64,000 nt of DNA from Heracleum sosnowskyi (Eukaryota > Streptophyta > Magnoliopsida > Apiales > Apiaceae). The stretch is from positions 310,001-374,000 of the forward strand of contig JAUIZM010000024.1 in NCBI GenBank assembly GCA_030848705.1. Reading direction: 5' to 3'. A program made the position numbers and the translations under genes. Of this stretch, positions 45,460 through 56,200 are shown piece by piece. Under the pieces are notes generated by a model. The model had not been told where the DNA came from and searched no databases. It was given only the letters and a program-made list of their open reading frames with translations. Numbering within the stretch: the stretch's first letter is position 1; each line of letters starts with the position of its first letter.

Positions 45460-46032
45460 TTGAACTCCATAAATGATCATATCCGTAATTTAGAGCAGAA
45501 AATTGCAGAACAAAATAAGAGGCTTGATGAGCACAACAAGCAATTCACTGAATTGATGACGCTTATACGTGAATTGAAGAGTTCTACTCCATATGGTTCA
45601 GGTAATACTTTGGACGAATCTCCTCGCAATAATCTTCTTGCGCAAGTAGGAACTCAATTGAGACCCCTAGGGTTTACGCCAAAACTTGATTTTCCCAAAT
45701 TTGATGGTCAGGGAACTAAAGTCTGGGTTAAGAAATGTTGTAAGTACTTTAATCTGTGTAAAATTCTAGAGGACCAAAAAGTGGATTTAGCCTCGTTGAA
45801 TATGATAGATACGGCTGAAAGTTGGGTCTTTAACTATTTGGCAAATCGTAAGAATGTCGATTGGAATATTTTTGTGATCGATTTTAGTGCTCGTTTTAGA
45901 GATGATAATGGAGGGGATGTAGTGGAACAATTTAATAAATTGCAGCAAATTGATTCTCTCGAAAAGTATATTGATGAATTTGAAGATCTTTGGGCTTTGA
46001 TGTTGCATAATACTCCTGATTTACCTGAGTGA
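45460..46032 (+). CDS. Gypsy gag, N-terminal part (broken)
   Basis: Gag forms the particle around the element RNA. A coiled-coil start (MNSINDHIRNLEQKIAEQNK) leads to the retrotransposon gag domain (KLDFPKFDGQGTKVWVKKCC, AESWVFNYLAN, VVEQFNKLQQ, YIDEFEDLWALM). A premature TGA ends it at 46032, but gag sequence goes on in the same frame (LDNFVGGLKPAVKPFVKAF) past further stops near 46115 and 46138, then shifts frame before the zinc finger at about 46335. Confidence 0.82.
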   Translation: MNSINDHIRNLEQKIAEQNKRLDEHNKQFTELMTLIRELKSSTPYGSGNTLDESPRNNLLAQVGTQLRPLGFTPKLDFPKFDGQGTKVWVKKCCKYFNLCKILEDQKVDLASLNMIDTAESWVFNYLANRKNVDWNIFVIDFSARFRDDNGGDVVEQFNKLQQIDSLEKYIDEFEDLWALMLHNTPDLPE

Positions 46033-46322
46033 TATATGTTGGATAACTTTGTAGGAGGGTTGAAACCTGCTGTTAAACCTTTTGTTAAGGCATTTAAACC
46101 TACTAGTATTGCCTAGGCTATTGAGTTTGCAAGGTTATAGGAAGAAACTTTGAGAGTGACTTGGGTGAAGTCTGTTGTGTGGTCTGCAAAACCAGGACCT
46201 GCTTTAGCAAACACTAAGCCTCCACTGTTACCCACACCAGTCAAACCTTTAGAGATATCTAGAGGTGCTCAAAAACCTTTTAAAACCTTTAGACATGTTC
46301 CTGCAAATGCGAGAGCTGAAAA

Positions 46323-47246
46323 ATGGCTAAGGGATTATGCTATTACTGTGACAAACCATATGACAGAAGTCATGAATGTCAATTTAAGGAGGCACAATTA
46401 TTCACCGTGGAAATTCCAGGGGAGTCACTGGAGATTCCAGTTGATATAGCTTTATGTGATTTGGATTTAGAGGCAGATTATGATTTTTCTCAACCACAAA
46501 TTTCAGTTAATGCTTTGACTGGTAATCATGGTTTTCATACCATGAGGGTTAAAGTTAGATGTAAGGGGGCAGTATTACATATTCTCATTGATTCAGGGAG
46601 TACTCACAATTTTTTGGATGTGAATATAACTAAGAAATTAGGGTATCAATTGAAGAGTATACCACCTCAAGCTGTCACTGTTGTATATGGTAATCACCTG
46701 GCTTGTCAATCTATGTGTCAAGGTTTTAGTTGGGTTTTTCAGAATCAGAGTTTCACTACAGATGCTTTGCTGATTTCACTGGGAAGTTGTGATATGGTAC
46801 TTGGTATCCAATGGTTAAAAACCTTGGGTTCTATTAAATGGGATTTCATTAAAATGGAAATGGTATTCACCATATTGGGACATGAGATGATTTTGACTGA
46901 TATCCCTCAACAGAAACTTAAAGTGGTGGATAAGGCACCTACTGAGAAGATCCTTAAAAATGCAGCTCATTTATATTTTTTACAACTTTCAGAGATTGTT
47001 CCTCAGGCTACAGCATCTTCAGAGATCCAGTTAAATCACATTGCACTCAATGGAGTTCAAGTGGCAGATTTACCAGAAATTCAAGTTTTAAAACAAAAGT
47101 ATGGTGAGGTATTTTCAGAACCAACAGATTTGCCTCCATTAAGGGGAGTATTTGATCATCTTATACCTTTAGTTCCAGGTGCAGGTCCTGTCAATATTAG
47201 GCCATACAGGTACCCTATTAACCTATTAAGCAAAAAGATATTATAA
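46323..47246 (+). CDS. Gypsy gag zinc finger and aspartic protease
   Basis: Starts inside gag with the zinc finger CYYCDKPYDRSHEC. The aspartic protease follows: LHILIDSGSTHNFLD holds the catalytic DSG, and DMVLGIQWLKTLG is the second signature. It runs on to the RT N-terminus (PLRGVFDHLIPLVPGAG) and stops at 47246, where the coding sequence changes frame. The protease core looks intact, but it is cut off from both gag and RT by frame breaks. Confidence 0.85.
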   Translation: MAKGLCYYCDKPYDRSHECQFKEAQLFTVEIPGESLEIPVDIALCDLDLEADYDFSQPQISVNALTGNHGFHTMRVKVRCKGAVLHILIDSGSTHNFLDVNITKKLGYQLKSIPPQAVTVVYGNHLACQSMCQGFSWVFQNQSFTTDALLISLGSCDMVLGIQWLKTLGSIKWDFIKMEMVFTILGHEMILTDIPQQKLKVVDKAPTEKILKNAAHLYFLQLSEIVPQATASSEIQLNHIALNGVQVADLPEIQVLKQKYGEVFSEPTDLPPLRGVFDHLIPLVPGAGPVNIRPYRYPINLLSKKIL

Positions 47247-47303
47247 AATGACTTTTTCAAGAAATGCTGGATAGAGGTATAATACAGAACAGTTCTAGTC
47301 CTT

Positions 47304-47969
47304 TTGCATCACCTATGGTTTAGTGGGGAAAAAGATGACGCTTGGAGGTTGTGTGTGGATTATAGGGAATTGAATAACATGACAGTTAAAAAGAAATTTC
47401 ATATACCATTTATTGAGGAGCTGATAAATGAACTGTCAGGTGTTGTGGTGTTTTGTAAGTTGGATTTTGAGTTTCTTGTTATGCCATTTGGACTTACAAA
47501 TGCACCAGCTTCATTTCAGGAATGGATGAATCATGTTTTTAAACCTTTTTTGAGGAAATGTGTTTTGGTCTTCTTTGATGACATATTGGTTTATAGTAAA
47601 TCATTGGAAGAGCACTACAAGCATTTGGAGTTTGTTTTTGATCTAATGCAGTCTAGCAAGATGTTTGCCAAAGGTAGCAAGTGTGCTTTTGCTTTGGATA
47701 AAATAGAGTATCTTGGTCATTTTATTTCCAAGAATGGTGTTGAAACTGATCCAAACAAGATTTCTGCCATTGAAAGCTGGCCAGTACCTGCCACTATAAA
47801 GGAGGTAAGAAGTTTCTTAGGCTTATCAGGTTACTATAGAAAATTGGTGAAGAATTATGCACTCATTAGTAAGCCATTGACTGATTTGCTTAAGAAGGGT
47901 GGGTTTAATTGGACTGAGGATACTCAAGCAGCTTTTACACAATTAAAACAAGCTTTGGTTTCTATGTGA
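47304..47969 (+). CDS. Gypsy reverse transcriptase fragment with internal deletion
   Basis: RT motifs are WRLCVDYRELNNMTVKK, FLVMPFGLTNAPASFQ and the catalytic FFDDILVYS, then the connection region (GHFISKNGVETDPNKISAI, VRSFLGLSGYYRKLVKNY) and the RNase H start (FNWTEDTQAAFTQLKQAL). Roughly 25-30 residues are missing where KLDFEFLVMPFGL joins two separate motifs, so the catalytic LDL-SGYHQI block is lost. The frame is cut at 47964 by an LTR-like sequence. Confidence 0.87.
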   Translation: MHHLWFSGEKDDAWRLCVDYRELNNMTVKKKFHIPFIEELINELSGVVVFCKLDFEFLVMPFGLTNAPASFQEWMNHVFKPFLRKCVLVFFDDILVYSKSLEEHYKHLEFVFDLMQSSKMFAKGSKCAFALDKIEYLGHFISKNGVETDPNKISAIESWPVPATIKEVRSFLGLSGYYRKLVKNYALISKPLTDLLKKGGFNWTEDTQAAFTQLKQALVSM

Positions 47970-48664
47970 CACCCTCCAAATCCGGGGTACAGATTTGGGA
48001 GTCACTCGACCAAAATAACACAAACACACCTGTATGTATGCATAATATAGTAAAAGAAAGTACCCCTTAACCAAGACCGCATCCAGATTATGGCATGAAA
48101 CAAGCTTCTAAGTCACTTATTATTATTACAAACCGGTTCGCAAAGGTAAACGTTATACAAACTTAAAGTATAAAGCTAGACATCTAGTCTGACTGCCGAA
48201 ACAAGACGACAAAAACTATCCGTCCAATGACTATGACCCTGGGTGATCTCCTAGCAGCTGGAGAACTGTCACTTGCACTACGTCTGCTCATCCTCTTGCT
48301 TCACTGGAAGAGGGTTAGACAAACAAGTATGAGCCAAATGTGCTCAGCAAGCATATACATACCAACCACAATTTTAAAACAAAAGGGTAAACATGGATAT
48401 CAGAGTATAAATCACAAGTACAGAGCATATGGCTGTAATCAATCTCAAATGTAACAAATGGTATTAGAATTGGACTTTTACGTTTTAAGAAAACATCAAG
48501 GTTAAGCTGCTGACCAGTCACGCATTAACCCCGGACTATGCACACAACAAAGTCCTCTAAGTAGGATCCCTGACCTCATTTTGCCTTAATTCATTCCGAC
48601 CACGAATCTGGTCCGACCATTATTGGTCCATTTTAAAAACATTCCAATTTGTAGGGTATCAGTA
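47965..48664 (+). mobile_element. LTR fragment, about 0.7 kb, gypsy-like
   Basis: TGTGACACCCTCCAAATCCG at 47965 is a typical start of a plant gypsy LTR and interrupts the RT. The right end is lost in a Helitron fragment, so no CA end or matching duplication was found. The open frame at 48227 is fortuitous. Confidence 0.6.
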
Positions 48665-48670
48665 ATAGCA

Positions 48671-48803
48671 TGAAAAAGGTAATTGGTTATAAATATTATT
48701 TAACAATATTTTTTAAGTAAGGGTAATTAGGTAAAATCACTTAGGACATACCGAACCAACCAAACTTTTAATGTTTCGTCTATTATATTATAAATAGTAT
48801 TGA
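48671..48803 (-). mobile_element. Helitron 5' terminal fragment, minus strand
   Basis: On the minus strand: TC at 48803, ATACTATTTATAATATAATA, GACGAAACATTAAAAG, then the TTACTTAA and AATTACC modules seen at other Helitron 5' ends. The remainder is missing. Confidence 0.68.
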
Positions 48804-50009
48804 TATCCATATTATCAGTTCATGTATAATATGAACGTATGTAAATTCTCATGTGTATCTAATGTAGTAATAATATATTTATAAAATATAAACTTAGATA
48901 TGTATACAAAATTCTACTTTGAGACATGTTAAAAATCCATTAGTATTAAATAAACCTCATCCTTAAGTAAGATGCAAAGTTTTCTAATAGTACGCCTCAA
49001 AATAAAAAAAATCTAACCCGGCGAATTTGAACATGACATAAATTAAGCAAATATGAATTTTTTTTAAAGTCAATAATTGATTTAAATCAAACAATTTTTA
49101 ACAAAAAAATAATTAATCGTCACCGTTAAAATTATAAAAAAAAATATCATTACGAAATCAATAATTTATAACAAATATTAATGAACCTAATTATATTATA
49201 AGTTATACTAATGAAAACAAACACATACCACTTATTTCTTAAAAAATTTGTTTCACTAAAACTTATATTAACGGACCTATTTATATTTAACTATATTTTA
49301 ATTAAAAAATATATATACGACCATTCCAATTTAATTTAAACATATTTCTAAGTTATGCTTATTTGAAAAATCAACTTTAATGAGACTAATTGTTTAAAAG
49401 TCTAATCAAATTAAAATACCATACATCCATTCAAATTTAAAATTATCTTTATAGAAAGTAAATATAAATACAAAATAAAATGATAAAATACGAATAAAAT
49501 ATATAAATATATCTTAGTTGTATTTTAACAAAATATTAAGATATATAAGATAACAGATTTAAATGTCACTCATGGGATATAACAAATAACAAAATAATTG
49601 ATATACATTTAATTGAGGAAATACGAGTACAGTAAAGATGATTGAATACATGGTTATATATAAATATACGATAACTAAAGATACGATAACTTAAAAAATG
49701 GAGTTATATAAGGATATTAAACCAACATTTTAGTTTACTAAAAAATTAAAATAAAATAAATTAGGATAACATGAGAATAAAGGACTTACCCTCTAATTTT
49801 TTTTATAGTGAACTCAAAGAATAATGTAGCATAATGTTTGAACATGGAGTTTGTTGGAGGAATTTTCAAGTTTGATTCTCAATAATTACATAAATTCACA
49901 ATTTTTTAGCATATTTGTAAAAGAGCGGCATTTTTGTAAAATTTTGATATTCGGGAGTAAAAATGTACTTCACAATCATTTATCTGGTTTATTTTGCACT
50001 TAGATAGCA
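48804..50009. other. AT-rich unassigned sequence
   Basis: 1.2 kb without coding frames, tandem repeats or recognised element ends. Confidence 0.55.
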
Positions 50010-50388
50010 TCTATACTAATAGTAAAAGAAAAACTTACTAACTCAAAAATTTGTCACATGTCATTCTCATATTAAAAAATTTACGCCTCTCTCTCCTTAT
50101 TAATTTTGAACTCCATTAATTCTCGTTCTTCCTCTTTTACTTCTTTTTTTGATTACTTTGCTTAATTTATTTTTCAAACATCTTTTACTAATATTTCATA
50201 TACCTATTTACAACTCAACATTTCAAATAAAATATATTTACTTTAAATATATTATTCAAAAAATATTAAAAATCTAAAAAAACATATTTTATAGCCTTAA
50301 CAACAATAATAATATATAATTTCAAATTAAAACTTAATATTATAAAAATATAAAAAAGACTCTCACAGCCGTGCGGGTGCAATTTTAG
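50010..50388 (+). mobile_element. Small Helitron-like element, 379 bp
   Basis: The 5' end TCTATACTAATAGTAAAAG is preceded by A. The 3' end, AGCCGTGCGGGTGC then TTAG (50385-50388), is followed by T. The hairpin is weak and the end is TTAG instead of CTAG, as in the Helitron ending at 13930. AT-rich, no genes. Confidence 0.5.
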
Positions 50389-50394
50389 TATAAT

Positions 50395-50640
50395 TAAATT
50401 TTTATATATAATAAGTATAAGGGATATCTTATCCAAAACCCTGGTCGGTCCTCAGTACCGTCAGAACAATCTCAACCGTTGAATCTAATATTTTTAAAAA
50501 TAGACGATCAAGATTATATCATATAAAAATAGAAATTATTATCTAAAAAGAATATAAATCAAGAGTTAAAGTATTTGTATTAAAATTGGATTATAAGTAA
50601 TTATAACTTAATAAAAAAACCAGTTCCATTAATACTAATA
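50395..50640. mobile_element. Element end related to 23860-23985, opposite orientation
   Basis: TATAATAAGTATAAGGGATA, CTTATCCAAAACCCTGGTC and AACCGTTGAATCTAAT are reverse-complement relatives of the block at 23860-23985. The other end was not found. Confidence 0.4.
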
Positions 50641-50715
50641 TTCAATTCATATTACATGTCAAAATAATAAGAATTGTTAGATTTTAAATTTTTTTATTAT
50701 TTTTTTTAAATTTTA

Positions 50716-50838
50716 TGATTCATTAACATCACTAAGAGAGAATTATTTAATATAATTCAGTTTGTTGATTTACAAACCTGTGTTCTTGATTGTTATTCTC
50801 ATATATACTTGATTATATATTGTGTATTCGGCCTAACA
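50716..50838 (+). repeat. 5' LTR remnant, 123 bp
   Basis: From TGATTCATTAACATCAC to CGGCCTAACA, matching 62166-62288 without visible difference. About 420 bp of the LTR 5' side, including the promoter region, is absent. Confidence 0.92.
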
Positions 50839-50840
50839 AT

Positions 50841-50852
50841 TGGTATCAGAGC
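50841..50852 (+). promoter_or_regulatory. Primer-binding site, Sirevirus-like element
   Basis: TGGTATCAGAGC, exact initiator tRNA-Met complement, two bases after the LTR end. Confidence 0.93.
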
Positions 50853-50901
50853 CAAGGCTGTTTAATATATACAGTTTTACGATTCAAACACAGTAATAAT
50901 C

Positions 50902-51837
50902 ATGTCTGAAGAAAATCAAACTGCTCCTAAGGCTGAACAGGTTAAGCCCAATTCTGTGAGTCGATATGAAACAATCAGGGTTCCAATTCTCAGGCCAGTA
51001 GAGTATCCGATTTGGAAGGTGAAGATGACCATGTTTCTGGAGGCTACAGATCCAGAATATCTTGACAGAATTTATGATGGTCCTCATAATCCAACCAAAC
51101 TAGCCCCTGTTGTTGATGGTCAAGAACAAAAGACTGTTCCAAAGGAAAAGAAAGATATGACTCCTGAGGACATCTCATCAATTGCAAAAGATGCAAAGGT
51201 TAGACATCTTCTCCACAGTGCCTTAGATAATGTTATGTCTAACAGAGTAATTGGCTGCAAGACTGCCAAAGAGATATGGGATGCTTTAGAAGTCAGATGC
51301 CAGGGAACAGGTGCTATTAAGAAGAACAGAAAGACAATACTCACACAGGAGTATGAGCACTTTGATTCAAGAACTAATGAAACCTTGACTGAGACTTATG
51401 ACAGATTTTGCAAACTATTGAATGATCTGTCTCTGGTTGATAAAGAATATGAGCTTGAAGAGTCTAATCTCAAGTTTTTGTTATCTCTACCTGAAAAGTG
51501 GGATTTAAAGACAACCACAATAAGAGATAATTATGAGCTTGCTGATACAGATCTTGATGAAATCTATGGGTTGTTGAAAACTCATGAACTGGAGATAGAA
51601 CAAAGGAATAGAAGATTGAGCAAAAAGACAAAATCTGTTGCTCTCAAAGTTGAGGAGAAGCCCATCAAGAAGGAATCATCAAGGAAGAAAGCCAAGGGAA
51701 AGGCTTTAGTCATTAAATCTGAAAGTGAGTCATCAAACTCTGATGATGACTCAAACTCTGATGAAGCTTCTGACTCTGAGGATGATGAAGAACAGATGAT
51801 GCAAATGGCTGCACTGATGGTGAAGACCTTCAAGTAG
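50902..51837 (+). CDS. Sirevirus-like gag, N-terminal part
   Basis: Copia gag of the UBN2 type: VPILRPVEYPIWKVKMTMFL near residue 30, AKEIWDALEVRCQGT, LTQEYEHFDSRTNETLTETY and LLSLPEKWDLKTTTIRDNY. The C-terminal part is Ser/Asp/Glu-rich with repeated NSD triplets (SNSDDDSNSDEASDSEDDEE). It stops at a TAG (51835), but the same frame continues directly as the ORF at 51838, so this is one gag gene with an in-frame stop. Confidence 0.88.
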   Translation: MSEENQTAPKAEQVKPNSVSRYETIRVPILRPVEYPIWKVKMTMFLEATDPEYLDRIYDGPHNPTKLAPVVDGQEQKTVPKEKKDMTPEDISSIAKDAKVRHLLHSALDNVMSNRVIGCKTAKEIWDALEVRCQGTGAIKKNRKTILTQEYEHFDSRTNETLTETYDRFCKLLNDLSLVDKEYELEESNLKFLLSLPEKWDLKTTTIRDNYELADTDLDEIYGLLKTHELEIEQRNRRLSKKTKSVALKVEEKPIKKESSRKKAKGKALVIKSESESSNSDDDSNSDEASDSEDDEEQMMQMAALMVKTFK

Positions 51838-53070
51838 ATGGGATTCAAGAACTTTAAGAAAGGAAAGAGATTCTCAAGGAAAGATTCAAACTCTGAAAGG
51901 AAAAGTTTTAGAAAGTCTGATGGAAGGGAGACCAAGTCTGGCAAGAAGGATAAATCTGAAATCCAGTGCTACAGGTGTAAGGAGATGGGTCACTATGCCC
52001 CAGAGTGCAAGAAAGGCAAATCTGAGAAAGCATTCATCTCTAAAGGCAAAGACTGGCCAGATACTTCAGACTCTGATGATGGAGAAAATTATGCTCTTAT
52101 GGCAACTGTTAGAGATGAGACTGAATCATCTGAAAATAAGGTACCCCTAACTACTTATGCTTATGATACTGATAATATATCTGAGTTAAGAGTATATCTG
52201 AAAAGTGTTCATGTTAGCTATAGGGATCAGACTTTAGAGAATGAGAGAATTAAAGCTGAGAATCTTAGTCTTAAAGATAGAAACAAGTTTCTTGAAGGAG
52301 AACTTGAAAAGATGAAGCAGATTCAAAAAGAAAGAGATGATGCTGTTTATGTAGAACAGGAGTTGCTGAAAAGATATAAGCAATTAGAATCTGATCTAGA
52401 AAAAGAAAGAAAAATAATCAAGACTTGGACAGATTCTGGAAGAGACACTCATCAAGTGTTTCAGACAGATTCTGTAGGTTTAGGCTATTGTGAAAATGAT
52501 GAACTTAGGTTTAAAGACAAGGTTAAGGTAAAACCACAACTTAAACCTGTGAAATTTGTTCCAGAAGCCAATAAGTTAAAATCTGTTGTAATAAGAGAAG
52601 CTGATATGGAATCAGATGAAGCCTGTGAAAAACAGGAAAATATTATAACAGAAAATCTTATGGAAATAGAAGCTGTTAGAAAACCAGTAAAAACTTGTGA
52701 AAAACAGGTTAATGTTGGCTTGATGACAGGAAAACAATTCAATCATAAGCTGAAAGAGGTAAAATCTGCCATGAAACCAAAAGGGTCCAAGAAGAATAGG
52801 AATGGAAAGATAGGCATAAATAAAAGAAATAATCATTTGCCTACTGGTGCTGCTCCAAGGAAAACATGTTATAATTGTGGTAGTTCTAATCATCTTGCTA
52901 ATTACTGCACAAAGAATAAAAATATCAATTCTTTACCTTCTACATCAGGAGTAAAGAATGATTATGTTAGGGTTAGACCACAGACTTTATGCACACACTG
53001 TGGGAGCACTTGGCATTCCATTTATACTTGCAAGAGTATCATGCTATTTATCACAACTATTATGAGCTAA
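51838..53070 (+). CDS. Sirevirus-like gag, C-terminal part with three zinc knuckles
   Basis: Continues gag in frame after the TAG. Basic start (GFKNFKKGKRFSRKD), then CCHC knuckle CYRCKEMGHYAPEC, a long coiled-coil-like stretch (LENERIKAENLSLKDRNKFL), and two further knuckles, CYNCGSSNHLANYC and CTHCGSTWHSIYTC. The frame breaks near 53033: the gag tail continues in another frame to 53225 (WVLKNNT). Extra knuckles and a coiled coil set this gag apart from ordinary copia gags and fit the Sirevirus type. Confidence 0.85.
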   Translation: MGFKNFKKGKRFSRKDSNSERKSFRKSDGRETKSGKKDKSEIQCYRCKEMGHYAPECKKGKSEKAFISKGKDWPDTSDSDDGENYALMATVRDETESSENKVPLTTYAYDTDNISELRVYLKSVHVSYRDQTLENERIKAENLSLKDRNKFLEGELEKMKQIQKERDDAVYVEQELLKRYKQLESDLEKERKIIKTWTDSGRDTHQVFQTDSVGLGYCENDELRFKDKVKVKPQLKPVKFVPEANKLKSVVIREADMESDEACEKQENIITENLMEIEAVRKPVKTCEKQVNVGLMTGKQFNHKLKEVKSAMKPKGSKKNRNGKIGINKRNNHLPTGAAPRKTCYNCGSSNHLANYCTKNKNINSLPSTSGVKNDYVRVRPQTLCTHCGSTWHSIYTCKSIMLFITTIMS

Positions 53071-53238
53071 AACCCAATCTGAAGTGGGTTAGAGCAAACT
53101 CTGCAAGTGTAAAGTCTGACAATGTTAGTTTAAACTCTGTTGATAGTAATTCCGCTGCAAAAACTAACACTGTTAAGAAAGACAAAGGATCCAAGCAAGT
53201 CTGGGTCCTTAAAAATAACACTTAGTGTTTGTTTGTGA

Positions 53239-56200
53239 TTGCAGGGTATAAAAGAGAGCACACTTATCTTGGACAGTGGATGCTCAGGACATATGACTGG
53301 AAATAAAGCCCTGCTATCAGACTTTAAGGAGAAGGCTGGCCCAAAGGTTTCCTATGGAGATGGCAACATAGGACACACTCTGGGATATGGCAATATTAAT
53401 CTTGGAAGTGTCATCATTACAAATGTAGCTCTAGTCTCAGGACTCAAGCATAATCTGCTATCTGTGAGTCAAATCTGTGACAGAGGAAACCATGTAGATT
53501 TTCACACTGAATACTGTGAAGTTATCAGTAAATCTACTGGAAAAGTTGTTCTAGTTGGACACAGGCGCAACAACATTTATGAAGCAAGTTTGGTAACAAA
53601 CTCTGATGGAAAAACAGTGTGTCTGACTGCAAGAATGTCAAATGAAGAGAGTTGGAATTGGCATAAGAAGCTCTCTCATCTCAATTTGAACAACATCAAT
53701 GAGCTAATAAGAAAGGATCTTGTAAGGGGACTCCCAAAATCAATACTCAGTCTAGATGGCCTATGTGATTCTTGTCAAAAGGCCAAGCAAAGGAAGTCAT
53801 CTTTCAAGAGCAAATCTGAATCTTCAGTAGTGGAACCTTATCATCTTCTACATGTTGATCTCTTTGGACCAGTGAATGTGATGTCCATGGGCAGAAAGAA
53901 ATATACTCTAGTAATTGTTGATGAATATACTAGATATACATGGGTGTATTTCTTATCAAAGAAGGATGAAACTGCTCAAACTCTGATGGATCATGTAAAT
54001 GTACTGGACAAAGGATCACAGCACAAAGTCAAAATTATAAGGAGTGATAATGGAACTGAATTCAGAAACTTAATAATGGAAGCTTTCTGCAAGGAAAGAG
54101 GAGTGAAACAAGAATTTTCTGCACCTGGAACTCCACAGCAAAATGGTGTAGTTGAAAGAAAGAACAGAACTTTAATTGAAGCAGCCAGAACTATGCTTGA
54201 AGAAGCAAAATTACCAACTTATTTCTGGGCAGAAGCTGTTCAAACTGCTTGTTTTACTCAAAATGCTACACTGATCAACAAGCATGGGAAAACACCATAT
54301 GAGATGGTGAAAAATAAGAAGCCAAATTTGAAATATTTTCATATATTTGGATGCAAATGCTTTGTGTTGAAGACTCGTCCTGAACAGTTGACCAAGTTCG
54401 AGTTAAAAGCTGATGAAGGAATCTTTGTTGGTTATCCATTGTCAACAAAAGCATTCAGAGTCTACAATCTGAGAACTAAAGTGATCATGGAATCCATACA
54501 TGTGTCATTTGATGACAAGAAAATAACTGGACTTGATGACTTAGATGGATATGATCAACTGCGTTTTGAAAATGAAGGTTTATTCTCTGATGATATAAAC
54601 TCTGATGAAGCAGTACCTACAAACTCTGATGAAGCGGTTCTGACAAACTCTGACGAAGCATACTCTGAACCTCTACTGGTAAATACTGGAGAAACTGGAA
54701 ATTCTCAAATTGAACAAAATAGAGAACCAGTTGAGGGGGAGCGTGAAGAAGCTCAACAAGACACAGCAAGTGAGTCAGTTGAGGAAACTGATTCAAACTC
54801 TGACAGTTCAAACTCTGAGCCATCCAATTCAGAGGGAGCCTCAGATACTGCAGAAAGACAACATATGAATCAGGAGAGCATGGATCAAGGGGGAGGATCC
54901 AATAATGATGCAAGAAACCACTTACCAACAGCAAGAAAGTGGACACAGGCACACACACCTGATCTCATAATTGGAGATCCTGATGCTAGTGTGAGAACTA
55001 GAAGTGCAACAAATAATGAGTGTCTGTATCATGCTTTCTTGTCTCAAACAGAACCAAAGAAAGTGGAAGAAGCTCTTCAAGATGCTAATTGGATTACAGC
55101 AATGCAAGAAGAGTTAAATGAATTTGAAAGAAATGAAGTCTGGACACTTGTACCTAGACCAAAGAATAGATCAATTGTAGGTACAAAGTGGGTTTTCAGA
55201 AACAAGACTGACAGTGAAGGTGTGATTACAAGAAACAAGGCTAGACTTGTGGCTAAAGGTTATTCACAACAGGAAGGAATTGACTATGATGAAACCTTTG
55301 CTCCAGTTGCAAGATTGGAGGCCATAATAATTTTTCTGGCCTATGCTGCACACAAGAAGTTTAAAGTCTTTCAGATGGATGTAAAAAGTGCTTTTCTCAA
55401 TGGGAAGCTTGAAGAAGAAGTGTTTGTTGAACAACCACCAGGATTTGTAGATCCCAAGCATCCAGATTATGTCTACTGGCTTGACAAGGCATTATATGGA
55501 CTAAAGCAAGCACCAAGAGCATGGTATGAAACTCTTGCTCAATTTCTTTTAGAAAGTGGGTTCACAAGAGGTACAATTGATAAAACCTTGTTTTATTTCA
55601 ATTCTGGTGATGATTTGCTTTTAGTTCAAATTTATGTAGATGATATTATTTTTGGATCTACTAATGACAAACTTTGTAAGAAGTTTGCAAAGCTTATGCA
55701 ATCCAGGTACCAAATGAGCATGATGGGAGAGCTTAGTTACTTTCTAGGCTTACAGGTCAAGCAAACAGATGATGGTATTTTTATCAATCAAGCAAAATAT
55801 ACCAGAAATCTTCTCAAGAAATTTGGTATGCTTGATAGTTCATCTGCTACAACTCCCATGGCTACAGCAACAAAGCTAGACAAAGACACAGGAGCCTCAG
55901 TAGATATGACAAACTACAGAGGAATGATAGGGTCTTTACTGTATCTTACTGCAAGTAGACCTGATATCATGTATGCAACATGTCTTTGTGCAAGATTTCA
56001 AGCAAATCCCAGAGAGCCTCATCTAACAGCTGTAAAAAGAATCTTCAAATATCTCAAAGGAACCATAACCTTGGGTTTGTGGTATCCTAGAGAATCAGAG
56101 TTTAAGCTAATTGGTTACTCTGATGCAGATTTTGCAGGCTGTAAGATAGACAGAAAAAGTACAAGTGGAAGCTGTCAATTTTTAGGTGACAGATTGGTTT

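Larger units (their letters stand above)
44462..47964 (+). mobile_element. Decayed Ty3/gypsy element, truncated at its 3' side
   Basis: A tRNA-Met-type primer-binding site at 45401 precedes gag, protease and reverse transcriptase; RNase H, integrase and the 3' LTR are missing. The 5' LTR must lie upstream of 45401, perhaps from TGTTGGAAATTTATAG at 44462, but its exact ends are unclear and a hAT-type MITE splits it. The chromovirus-type gag (CX2CX7HXC zinc finger) suggests a chromodomain-lineage element. Multiple stops, frameshifts and an RT deletion make it defective. Confidence 0.75.

Noticed and set aside
48227..48454. 75-codon plus-strand frame
   Set aside because: Lies in an LTR fragment; no known protein features.
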